Position numbers and translations under genes: made by a program. Under the pieces are notes generated by a model that was not told where the DNA came from, ran no database searches, and was given only the letters and a program-made list of their open reading frames with translations. Positions 9,151 through 18,190 of a stretch of 37,749 nt of DNA are shown here, in pieces. Position 1 is the stretch's first letter, and each line of letters begins with the position of its first letter. This stretch comes from an uncultured Verrucomicrobia subdivision 3 bacterium (GTDB lineage: Bacteria > Verrucomicrobiota > Verrucomicrobiia > Limisphaerales > UBA11358), in NCBI GenBank assembly GCA_903822015.1, contig CAIJNQ010000128.1, positions 1 to 37,749 on the forward strand. The letters are read 5' to 3'.

Positions 9151-9245
9151 CCCTTTAATTATAGCCCAATCAAGGCCATTCAAGCCAAATCAACCTGAAA
9201 CCCCGATTTCAAAAATGCGGCGACGTTGTTCACGTCACACGGAAA

Positions 9246-9322
9246 TGGTGCGCGCGGCGGGAGTTGAACCCACAACCTTCGGCTTCGGAGACCGACGCTC
9301 TATCCAATTGAGCTACGCGCGC
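9246..9322 (-). tRNA. tRNA-Arg (anticodon CCG), CCA encoded
   Basis: GCGCGCG TA GCTCAATTGGATAGAGC G TCGGT CTCCGAA GCCGA ... GTGGG TTCAACT CCCGC CGCGCGC A CCA folds as a standard cloverleaf. Confidence 0.95.
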
Positions 9323-9384
9323 AAACTAACTCAGCAAACGGCCAAGATCCATTTTTGAGCCAAGCCAATTTCCAGCCGGCGACC

Positions 9385-9400
9385 CCGGGTGATCACCCGG
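9385..9400. other. Perfect 16-bp palindrome CCGGGTGATCACCCGG
   Basis: Self-reverse-complementary; followed by a second small hairpin CGGGTTTAAGACCCG. Confidence 0.85.
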
Positions 9401-9595
9401 CCGGGTTTAAGACCCGATGCATCAAGTCACCAAAAACCGGCACCGGCTTGAGTCGTGCGGATCATCTTACGCTTTGGACAAACACGCGGGCAAGCAAATC
9501 CGCCGATCGGGTGCGTGATCGGGGAAACACTTTGCCAACAGCCGGCGGCATCCGCCATTCGACAAAAGCGCGATGGCAAGTTATTATATCCGACG

Positions 9596-12484
9596 ATGAA
9601 CCCAAGTTTACTCCGATCGCTGGCGTTTTTTTGCAGCCTACTATGCTGCTTCACCCGCCTGTCGGCGGACGCCCAGGTGGTGGCGACTTCGTTGCCAATT
9701 TCAGGGGCGCAACAGGTTTTCAAAGGTCATATGTCTGCGATAACCAAACGGCTCACCCCCATCCGCCGGCTTGATGGCGGCACGCGTCTGGACCTGGCCA
9801 TCGGCCTGCCATTACGGAACCGCGAAGCGCTGACCAACCTGCTGCAAAAACTTTATCAAACGGGCGATGCCAGCTTTCGCCATTATTTGACGCCAGATCA
9901 GTTCGCCTCCGCTTTTGGACCCAGCCAAGAAGATTACCAGAAGGTGATCGATTTCGCGAAGTCCCACGGACTGGCGATCAAAAGAAGCCACCCTAACCGC
10001 ACGATGCTGGATGTCGCCGGTTCGGTCGCCGATATTGAAAAGGCTTTTCACGTCCACATGCTTGTCTATAAACATCCCTTAGAAGCGCGCACTTTTTTTG
10101 CGGCTGATGCTGAACCTTCCCTGAATCTCGATACGCCCGTACTTTCAGTCAGCGGTCTGGATAATTATGTGAAGCCGCGTCCGCATATACACCCGGTCAG
10201 CACATTTTCTCTGACTAAGATCCGGACATTGGGCGGCGGCGGGGGCGGCGGGGGTGGTGGCGGAGGCGGCTACGCCGGCCCTTTTGAGGGTTATGATTTC
10301 CGCAACGCCTACGCACCCGGCGTTTCGCAGGATGGCTCCGGACAGTCGGTCGGGCTGTTTGAACTTTTCGGCTTCAACGCCCAAGACATCATGGACTACG
10401 AAGACGCTGCCGGCATTTCTCCCTACGTCAATGTGCAACCGGTTTTGATTGACGGTGCCAGCGGCGATTCCGCGAACGCTGATTACACTACCTACCCTGG
10501 TTACCTCAATTATGCCTTCGAGGTCACCGGCGACATTGAAATGGCGATTGCGATGGCGCCCGGATTGAGCAGCGTGCTGGTCTATGAAGGTCCCACGCCG
10601 CTGGATGTGCCACCACTGGGAACAAACTTTATCCAGGCCGCAACCACCACCGCCCAGATCAACGATGTGCTCAATCGCATGGCCACGGACAATCTTTGCA
10701 AGCAACTGAGTTGCTCCTACGGGTTCGATATTAATCTTTCGACGGTGCAGATATTTCAACAATACGCCGCGCAAGGTCAGAGTTTTTTCCTGGCCAGCGG
10801 CGATGCCGGAGCCTACACAGGGCCGGCTGACGAACCAGCAGACGATCCCTACATCACGGTTGTGGGAGGAACAACACTGACGACGGCCTCGGCGTCGGAA
10901 GGAGGAGCCTGGTCATCGGAAACCACCTGGCTCACGCCGGCTTCCTACTCGATCGATCCGACCACGCTTGAGACCGTTTACATTCCTGAAGCAGCCTCCG
11001 GCGGTGGCGTTAGCCTCACTTACAGCATCCCAAACTGGCAACAGGGCATCAGCATGTCGGCCAACCAAGGCTCCACCACCCTGCGCAATTCGCCGGACGT
11101 CTCCATGGTGGCCAACAACCTGAATATCTATTGGGGCAACGATTTTTTAATTCAACCGGCAACTGCCTTTGCGGAGGGCGGCACCAGCCTGGCAGCACCC
11201 CTCTGGGCGGGCCTGATCGCATTGGCGAATCAACAAGCCGCCGCCAATGGCCTGCCCGCTGTCGGTTTTATCAATCCGGCGCTTTACGCCATTGCCAAAA
11301 GCACCAATTACCAGTCCTGCTTTCACGACATCACCACCGGCAGCAACACCAACAGCTCCAGCCCGACCAAATACACGGCGGTGGCCGGCTATGATCTCTG
11401 CACGGGCCTGGGCACCCCCAACGGCGACAATCTCATCGCGGCGCTGCTGGCGCCACCGGCCGAAACCCTGCTGATCACGCCGCCGCTGGGCTTCACTGCT
11501 TTCGGACCCGGCGGCGGGCCGTTCACGGTGACTTCGCAGACTTACACACTGAAAAACACCGGCTCAACGCCCTTGAACTGGAGCCTCGTCAACACGTCCA
11601 CCTGGCTCACAGCCGCGGCCGCCGCCGGCAGTCTGAAAGCCGGCGCCAGCACCGCGGTGAACATCAGCCTCAACCCGGCGGCAAACAATTTCTTGATCAA
11701 CCATGCCAGCGGCAACGTCGCAGTGAACAATCTGACCGCCGGCACGACCCAAAACCGCCAGTTTGACCTGGATGCAGGCAACGGCGGATTCGAAACCGGC
11801 GGCCTCGATGACTGGACCCTGGCCGGCAGCCCCGAGCTTGTATTTGCCCTGGCCGCCGACGGCACGGACATAGCCGGCACCCAGGCATTACCCGGCCAAC
11901 CCGACGGGCTATTTGTGAATACAGGGCTTTACGGTGGCTACCTCGGAGAGTGGGCATGGAATGGTTTCCCGGCAGTCGGTTCACTCTCGCAGGCCGTGGC
12001 CACCAGGGCCGGTCAACAATACCTGGTGTCCTTCTGGTTGACGTGCGTTCCCGACAACTCGGGCGCGACCACGAACAACGAGTTCATCGCCAAATGGAAC
12101 AACGCGACGCTCTACGCCCGAACCAACCTGAACGCTTTCGGATGGACCAACCTGCAGTTCGTCGTTCCGGCCACCGTCGCCAGGACAACGCTTGAATTTG
12201 ATTTCAACAACGACCCGGGCGCCTTCGGATTGGACGACGTCACGGTGGAACCCGTTCCCGCGCCGGTTTTTCGGTCTGTCCAGCTAACGGGCGGCACGAT
12301 CCATCTCACGTGGAGCAGTGTTCCCAATGTTTCTTATCAGGTCCAGTCGGCCAGCAGTTTGAGCAATCCCACCTGGACGAACCTCATCAAAGTAACCGCC
12401 GCTGGAAATCTGGCGGGCACAACGCAGCCAGCTGGTTCCGCCAAGCAACAGTTTTATCAAGTAATTCTGCTGCCAGTTCCCTGA
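9596..12484 (+). CDS. S53 family peptidase (sedolisin/kumamolisin) with pro-domain and C-terminal beta-sandwich modules
   Basis: Signal peptide, pro-kumamolisin region (FRHYLTPDQFASAFGPSQEDY), FFLASGDAGAYTG, EGGTSLAAPLWAGLIALANQ, C-terminal FETGGLDDWTLAGSPEL and final Ig/PEP-like region. Confidence 0.92.
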   Translation: MNPSLLRSLAFFCSLLCCFTRLSADAQVVATSLPISGAQQVFKGHMSAITKRLTPIRRLDGGTRLDLAIGLPLRNREALTNLLQKLYQTGDASFRHYLTPDQFASAFGPSQEDYQKVIDFAKSHGLAIKRSHPNRTMLDVAGSVADIEKAFHVHMLVYKHPLEARTFFAADAEPSLNLDTPVLSVSGLDNYVKPRPHIHPVSTFSLTKIRTLGGGGGGGGGGGGGYAGPFEGYDFRNAYAPGVSQDGSGQSVGLFELFGFNAQDIMDYEDAAGISPYVNVQPVLIDGASGDSANADYTTYPGYLNYAFEVTGDIEMAIAMAPGLSSVLVYEGPTPLDVPPLGTNFIQAATTTAQINDVLNRMATDNLCKQLSCSYGFDINLSTVQIFQQYAAQGQSFFLASGDAGAYTGPADEPADDPYITVVGGTTLTTASASEGGAWSSETTWLTPASYSIDPTTLETVYIPEAASGGGVSLTYSIPNWQQGISMSANQGSTTLRNSPDVSMVANNLNIYWGNDFLIQPATAFAEGGTSLAAPLWAGLIALANQQAAANGLPAVGFINPALYAIAKSTNYQSCFHDITTGSNTNSSSPTKYTAVAGYDLCTGLGTPNGDNLIAALLAPPAETLLITPPLGFTAFGPGGGPFTVTSQTYTLKNTGSTPLNWSLVNTSTWLTAAAAAGSLKAGASTAVNISLNPAANNFLINHASGNVAVNNLTAGTTQNRQFDLDAGNGGFETGGLDDWTLAGSPELVFALAADGTDIAGTQALPGQPDGLFVNTGLYGGYLGEWAWNGFPAVGSLSQAVATRAGQQYLVSFWLTCVPDNSGATTNNEFIAKWNNATLYARTNLNAFGWTNLQFVVPATVARTTLEFDFNNDPGAFGLDDVTVEPVPAPVFRSVQLTGGTIHLTWSSVPNVSYQVQSASSLSNPTWTNLIKVTAAGNLAGTTQPAGSAKQQFYQVILLPVP

Positions 12485-12589
12485 CGGGGGCCCGAAAGGA
12501 TGTTTGGGTGCCTATTCGATCGCCGGCGTGAACATTTTGGCTGGCTCCAATCGCCATCATTACGGCATATAGGATGCTTAATAAGATGT

Positions 12590-12784
12590 ATGAGCATAAC
12601 CGAATCAGGTTTTGTCCTGATGGCAACCATCGCTGTCCTTTTTCTAGCGGTGACCGTGACCAGCCAGGCGGGGATCAGGCCCCCGAGGCGGCACCGGACC
12701 GGTGACAGCAGCCTGAGCGCCCACTCTGTGAATTGGCTAGGGGCCATCGCCCTCACGGCGGCGGTGTTGATCTGCCTGATTTAA
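12590..12784 (+). CDS. Small putative membrane protein
   Basis: Two hydrophobic stretches (FVLMATIAVLFLAVTV; LGAIALTAAVLICLI); only an ORF call. Confidence 0.3.
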   Translation: MSITESGFVLMATIAVLFLAVTVTSQAGIRPPRRHRTGDSSLSAHSVNWLGAIALTAAVLICLI

Positions 12785-12925
12785 GCGCGAACCCGGTGGT
12801 TACCCGATTGAACCAGAGACGGCGACGGGATTGATTCATCGGTCCGAGAGCGGCGAAAAGGTCGAAACCAACCAAATTCGCCCAATCAGCGACATCAGAT
12901 GGACACCAGGCGATATTGAAGCCAA

Positions 12926-13930
12926 ATGTTGGAACAAAAAACAGCGATCATCCTGGCGGCGATTTTTCTCGGCGGCGGGCTGGCCTTTGCCGGACCGGCC
13001 GGGATGCCGGGTCCCCAACCGAATCCGGAAACCGCCCAGCCCACCAACTCATTGCCATCGAAAATCATCACCACGGACGGAATCACCTATAATGCGCCCC
13101 GGCTCTCCCGGGTTGAACCGGACGGGTTACTGGTCGAGTTCCGGCCCGAGGCCGGCGGCACAGGCTGGGCGAAGCTCAAGTTTGCGAAGCTGCCGGAAGC
13201 CCTCCAAAAACAATTCGGGTATGATCCCCGCAAAGCAGCCGACTACGAACATGAACAAAAACTGGCCATGGCGGCGCTGACCCAGAAATTGCAACAGGAT
13301 GAAAAGGCCAGGTCAGCCACGATGACCTTGTTAAACGAGATGACCCGCCCGCCCAACCTGGCGGGCGCGGTGGTGGTGAGCAGCGCCGATCCCGCGATCA
13401 CTTACACCTACTATACACCCGATCAGAAACCGACCGAACTGGGCACGAGTGTCGCCGCCTGCCAACACAGCTACTCGTGCCAGGCCGATTTTGAAGTACG
13501 CGTGGAGCCGGGCGCGGCCGGAGAGCCGGTTCATTTTTACCTCGACAAGGTCAGGATCTCGCTGGGGATGTCCTGCCGGATCATCCTGGCAAAGGACCCG
13601 TATGATTTCATCCGGCTGCATGAGGAGGGGCGCCGGAAAATCTACGAATATTTTTACCGCCGGGGACCGCAACTGGGGAACCGAATCGGCGGCTCCCTGA
13701 TTGGCAAAGGCTTCACCGCACGCGAAGCGGACTTTGAAACCGCAAAAGCCGGCGCCCTACGTGAGGCAGAAGCACTGGTGAAGAGTGAATATCTGGCCCG
13801 GCTCAATGCCATCGCCCGGGAGGCAGACCTCGATTACGAAGCGCTGACGGACCACGGAGCAAACAACCTCGACCGGAACCAGGCCTATCAAGCCGCCGTG
13901 GACAAATTCAGCAAATATATTTCAAATTGA
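12926..13930 (+). CDS. Exported hypothetical protein with metallopeptidase-like HEEG(R) motif
   Basis: Signal peptide; ITTDGITYNAPRLSRVEPDGLLVEFRP; FIRLHEEGRRKIYEYFY. Confidence 0.8.
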   Translation: MLEQKTAIILAAIFLGGGLAFAGPAGMPGPQPNPETAQPTNSLPSKIITTDGITYNAPRLSRVEPDGLLVEFRPEAGGTGWAKLKFAKLPEALQKQFGYDPRKAADYEHEQKLAMAALTQKLQQDEKARSATMTLLNEMTRPPNLAGAVVVSSADPAITYTYYTPDQKPTELGTSVAACQHSYSCQADFEVRVEPGAAGEPVHFYLDKVRISLGMSCRIILAKDPYDFIRLHEEGRRKIYEYFYRRGPQLGNRIGGSLIGKGFTAREADFETAKAGALREAEALVKSEYLARLNAIAREADLDYEALTDHGANNLDRNQAYQAAVDKFSKYISN

Positions 13931-14185
13931 TTAATCAGGCTGAAGCGGGTTGGGGACCGTCATCAACCGGTGGAGATACTTCCGGATCCCAAATCATAAA
14001 GCCCCGGAAGGGCGGCGGGCAGGCTCAAGGCGGGCAGCACCAAGATCAAACCGGCAATGAACCCGATCATTTTCACAACCACAAGAGCTTAAGCCAAGCC
14101 AAAGGCAAACACGAGGTGATCACACGGGGGAATGGCACAACGCTGTCCGCACTTTGCCGGACAACATTCACGATATTCAAAATGA

Positions 14186-14284
14186 TGGACCCGAAGGGAA
14201 TCGAACCCCTGTCATGTGGCCGGCGGAAGCCAGTATTAATTATGGCCTCGACCAACCTTAGTTCTACCATTGAACTACAGGCCC
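14186..14284 (-). tRNA. Aberrant tRNA-like locus (Gly-like D arm, about 27 nt extra in anticodon region)
   Basis: Good acceptor (GGGCCTG/CGGGTCC), D arm (GTTCAATGGTAGAAC) and T arm (AGGGGTTCGATTCCCTT), but 50 nt instead of about 22 between D and T arms. Confidence 0.55.
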
Positions 14285-14338
14285 GACTAAATTGATGGCT
14301 CTGATTACCCGACCGGCCGGAACTTCGGGGCAAGGCGA

Positions 14339-14704
14339 TTATTCGCGCGTGACCTCGGCGATCACGACGCGCATCCAACCGTGATTACCTTGCTGGATGT
14401 AGTTCAACTGCCATTTATCCCAGCCGCGTTTCTGGCTTTCGGCCTTGGCAATGGTCGAGGCCGCGTCCTTTACGTCGAGATAATGTTCGGCTCCGGTTGA
14501 AGGCGCGCCCTGATGAACCTTGATCCGAAAATGCTGCGCATCCTCGTCGTAGATAGAATACATGGGCTGGGTCGGGAGAGATTCATGGTAATCGCTATTG
14601 AAGGAGTGTTCCGGTGACGTGGCACAGCCACCCAGCAAAACCAAGACGGCCACGGGGAAAGATAACAGACAGGGAATCCAGCCGGAGCCAAGAGTTTTTT
14701 TCAT
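14339..14704 (-). CDS. Small lipoprotein of unknown function
   Basis: MKKTLGSGWIPCLLSFPVAVLVLLGGCATSPEHS lipobox. Confidence 0.75.
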   Translation of the reverse strand: MKKTLGSGWIPCLLSFPVAVLVLLGGCATSPEHSFNSDYHESLPTQPMYSIYDEDAQHFRIKVHQGAPSTGAEHYLDVKDAASTIAKAESQKRGWDKWQLNYIQQGNHGWMRVVIAEVTRE

Positions 14705-14757
14705 ATAATTAATTTCTGTTAAGGTTTGGATAATAATGGTCACGAATGACGATCCGG

Positions 14758-14913
14758 TCAACTTTTGGTGCGGAATCCGCCCATGACATAGATGATGAGG
14801 CATATCACCAGCAGCAGTCCGATACCGCCGCCGCCAATGGCCGGGCCGCCAAAGTAAAAGCCACCGCCGCCGAACAAAAGGAGCAGTACCAGCAAAACGA
14901 TTAATAGATTCAT
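14758..14913 (-). CDS. DUF3309-like small hydrophobic protein
   Basis: MNLLIVLLVLLLLFGGGGFYFGGPAIGGGGIGLLLVICLIIYVMGG. Confidence 0.7.
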   Translation of the reverse strand: MNLLIVLLVLLLLFGGGGFYFGGPAIGGGGIGLLLVICLIIYVMGGFRTKS

Positions 14914-15074
14914 GATGGGACGATAACACCCTGAGGTATCTTTACCATGGGGTCTTCTCCCCACCCGGCCATGGTTGACGGCCGCCAAGCGGCGCGGGCG
15001 GAGGCAAGACTTTCCCCAGCGGGAACAAGGAACTTCCTAGTGGTGGCCGACGCCGACGGGAGGTAAATGAAGTC

Positions 15075-15377
15075 ATGCAACCAATCAATGTTTTTCCCAA
15101 CGCCAACGCAGCGGGCGAATTCCTGGCGGGCGAACTCGAACGGCTCATGGCGCTGCCGCTGGATACGACCGAGGATGCCAGAAACTGGAATCTTGAAGCG
15201 GAGAAGGTGATGAACGCGATGGACACGCGCTTCCCCCGGATGGTGATTGAGAAACAGGCCACAAATTTTTTTACTGATGCGGAAATATTCCGGCAAGACG
15301 CCGCTTACCGGCGGACGCAATATCAATGTGTTGCCGGTTATGTTGCCCGCCTGCGCGGGCGGGATGATATAAAATGA
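15075..15377 (+). CDS. Hypothetical protein
   Basis: 100-aa ORF with protein-like composition MQPINVFPNANAAGEFLAGELERLMALPLDTTEDARNWNLEAEKVM. Confidence 0.6.
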   Translation: MQPINVFPNANAAGEFLAGELERLMALPLDTTEDARNWNLEAEKVMNAMDTRFPRMVIEKQATNFFTDAEIFRQDAAYRRTQYQCVAGYVARLRGRDDIK

Positions 15378-15411
15378 GCTGCGGGCAGAAACCCGGGGCG
15401 GCTCGGCCGGG

Positions 15412-15651
15412 GTGAGGGAAACACCCCATGGCGGCATGGCTTCCGCATATCCACCATCCCGGGCGATGACCAAACAATTTCAAGGGTTCGCTGATTCCCA
15501 TTCCCCGGGACAGCCGCCGGCAGGGCGCCAACCACAATGGGTGCAATGCGACAATTCAATGCGTCTGGCGGTGCTGGACGAGTCAGGCAAATGGAAGTCC
15601 TTTTCCAACGACCGGGAATTGACTGACTTTGTCCGGGTGTGCCCCGGTTGA
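15412..15651 (+). CDS. Hypothetical protein
   Basis: 79-aa ORF; C-terminal part CDNSMRLAVLDESGKWKSFSNDRELTDFVRVCPG is protein-like; start uncertain. Confidence 0.45.
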   Translation: MRETPHGGMASAYPPSRAMTKQFQGFADSHSPGQPPAGRQPQWVQCDNSMRLAVLDESGKWKSFSNDRELTDFVRVCPG

Positions 15652-15820
15652 AGTTGTGGCAGGAATTGGCAAGTGATCGCAACGATCACGACGACCCAGT
15701 CAGACTGGTTCGGGGCAGAAATCGGTTCGCCGGACACCGGGCCAATTGTTACAATTATGTGAACTTGGCATTTGGAATGGACATCCCGCATATCAAAGGG
15801 TGAAATCCACTGGCAGGCTG

Positions 15821-18190
15821 ATGACTACCAGAACCGGACGTTTTTCCAACGCCATAACCAACACCTCCGCTGCCTTCGTAACGGCGGCGTTTACGATCAT
15901 TGCCTGCGGCTCATTTGCGGCGCTGATTTTTTCGGGGCCGCTGAACGCGTTCGTCTCCCAGGGCATCTGGATCGGCCTATTCACTGCGCTGGGCGTCGGC
16001 CTCATCGTCTCGCTCGCCAGTTCCTTCACCGGGGCGATTGCCATACCGCAGGACCGGGTGGCGCCGATCCTCGCGCTCATGGCAGTCAGCATCACCGGGC
16101 GCATGAAAGAGGCCTCACCCGAGGAAAAATGCCTCAGCGTGATGGCGGCCATCGCACTGGTCTCGCTCATCACCGGAGTATTTCTATTTCTGCTGGGACG
16201 ATTCCGGCTCGGCAACCTCATCCGCTACATTCCATATCCGGTCATCGGCGGCTTCCTGGCCGGTTCCGGCTGGCTGCTGGTGCGGGGCGCCCTGCACGTG
16301 ATGACCGGCCAGAATTTGAGTATTCGAACGCTCGGGGTCTTACTCCATCCGAAAATGCTCGTGGCCTGGGTTCCGGGCGTCGGGTTTGGCGGCCTGCTCT
16401 TTTTGCTGCTAAAAAGATTGCGCCATACATTCACCATTCCGCTGATGCTCATGGCCGGCATCGGTATCTTTTATCTGGTGCTGTGGCTGGCGGGCGTTTC
16501 CACCCTGGAGGCCAAAGCGCAGGGCTGGCTTCCCCATTTTCCAACGAACCAGAGTTTCGGCAACCTTTCGCCCGTTTCCATCATCCGGCAGATCCCCGCG
16601 CGAATGCTGGGGATGGACTGGGCCATTCTCGCCACGATCCTGCTGACCAGCGTCGTTTCCATCCTGCTCACGGCCAGCGCGCTGGAGCTTGCCGCCGAGG
16701 AAGAGATTGATCTCAACCGCGAACTGCGGGCCGCAGGGCTGGCCACGTTCCTCGTGGGGCTGGGCGGCGGCATGGTCGGCTTTCATTCATTGAGCATGTC
16801 ACGGCTGGTTTTGAGCATGGGCGCCCGCAGCCGCCGGGTGGGGGTGGGCTCGGCGCTGATCTGCGGCGGAGCGATGTTCTGGGGGGCTTCGGTGATATCG
16901 CTCGTGCCACAATTCGTCTGCGGCGGACTGCTGTTTTTTCTCGGGCTCACCTTTCTCTGGGAATGGATTTACGAGGGGCGCCGCACCTTGAACATCGTGG
17001 ATTACGCGGTCGTGCTGCTGATCGTCGCGGTGGTGAGCGTAATGGGTTACCCGGAGGGCGTGGGCGTGGGCATCATCGCGGCGGTAGTCATTTTCATCCA
17101 TAATTACAGCCGCGTGGAGGTGGTCACCCACGCGCACACCGGCACGGAATTTCGCAGCAACGTGGACCGTTCGGTGGGCGACCTGCGGTTCCTGCGGGAA
17201 CACGGCGCACAAATCTATGTGCTGCGACTGCAAGGATTCATTTTTTTCGGCACGGCCAATCACCTCCTGCATGAAGTCCGCCAGCGGGTGAAGCAAGCCA
17301 GCCTGCCTCCGCTGCGGTACGTCATACTGGATTTGCGGCGCGTGACCGGCCTGGATTCCTCCGCCCTATTCAGCCTCAACAAAATCCTGTTGCTGGGACG
17401 CAAAGAAGGCTTTCAACTCATCATGGCGCAACTCACCCCCCAATTGGACACCCAGCTCAAAAAGGGAGGCATGACCGAGCAAACCGGCGCGGGCCTGCAC
17501 CTGACGGCCGACCTGGACCGGGCCATGGAATGGTGCGAGGAACATCTCCTGGCCGATGCGCATCCCGCCACAAACGGCCATTCCGGCACCCTGGCCGAAC
17601 AGTTGATGCTTTCCTGGCCGGCGGCGATCGAACCGGCCCGCCTGATGCCCTATCTGGAACGGCGGGAAGTGCCCGCCGCCACGCATCTCATCCGCCAGTC
17701 TGAAAAATCCGAATCGCTCTACTTTATTGAATCGGGCCGGGTCACGGCGCAATTGGAAATGGAAAATGGCAGCACGTTGCGCCTGCGCACCATGGGTTCC
17801 GGCACCGTGGTGGGGGAAGTCGGCCTCTTTCTGGGCGGCACGCGCGCCGCCTCCGTCGTCACCGAACAGCCCTGTACCGTCCATTGCCTGACCGCGGCGG
17901 CCCTGGACAGGATGAACCGCGAACAACCCGACCTGGCCCTCGCTTTTCATCGCTACCTCATCTGCCAATTGGGCGAGCGCATGGCCAGCAACAGCAAACG
18001 GCTGCTCGACACCCTGGAATGTAACCCGCGAGCGGGCATATGGCCGGGCAGCCGCTTAAACCACCGAGGCGCTTCGCCGAAAAATTCCAATACCGCCCCC
18101 GGTCAACCTTCAGCGATCGTGAGATCCGGACGCCGAGGGCATCAAGGGAAGGATTGCCGGTGCCGGAGGCGGGGAGCCGACGGATTTTGA
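15821..18190 (+). CDS. SulP (SLC26)-like transporter with STAS and cyclic-nucleotide-binding domains
   Basis: SulP-type membrane domain, STAS (LRYVILDLRRVTGLDSSALFSLNKI), cNMP-like (SLYFIESGRVTAQL...GTVVGEVGLFLGGTRAASVVTEQPC). C-terminal tail after about 18018 looks non-native. Confidence 0.88.
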   Translation: MTTRTGRFSNAITNTSAAFVTAAFTIIACGSFAALIFSGPLNAFVSQGIWIGLFTALGVGLIVSLASSFTGAIAIPQDRVAPILALMAVSITGRMKEASPEEKCLSVMAAIALVSLITGVFLFLLGRFRLGNLIRYIPYPVIGGFLAGSGWLLVRGALHVMTGQNLSIRTLGVLLHPKMLVAWVPGVGFGGLLFLLLKRLRHTFTIPLMLMAGIGIFYLVLWLAGVSTLEAKAQGWLPHFPTNQSFGNLSPVSIIRQIPARMLGMDWAILATILLTSVVSILLTASALELAAEEEIDLNRELRAAGLATFLVGLGGGMVGFHSLSMSRLVLSMGARSRRVGVGSALICGGAMFWGASVISLVPQFVCGGLLFFLGLTFLWEWIYEGRRTLNIVDYAVVLLIVAVVSVMGYPEGVGVGIIAAVVIFIHNYSRVEVVTHAHTGTEFRSNVDRSVGDLRFLREHGAQIYVLRLQGFIFFGTANHLLHEVRQRVKQASLPPLRYVILDLRRVTGLDSSALFSLNKILLLGRKEGFQLIMAQLTPQLDTQLKKGGMTEQTGAGLHLTADLDRAMEWCEEHLLADAHPATNGHSGTLAEQLMLSWPAAIEPARLMPYLERREVPAATHLIRQSEKSESLYFIESGRVTAQLEMENGSTLRLRTMGSGTVVGEVGLFLGGTRAASVVTEQPCTVHCLTAAALDRMNREQPDLALAFHRYLICQLGERMASNSKRLLDTLECNPRAGIWPGSRLNHRGASPKNSNTAPGQPSAIVRSGRRGHQGKDCRCRRRGADGF

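Noticed and set aside
8885-9245. Type V-K CAST element at a tRNA gene
   Set aside because: tRNA adjacency and repeated end motifs are suggestive, but no Cas12k, tnsB, tniQ, CRISPR array or tracrRNA is visible; only a generic transposition remnant is claimed.
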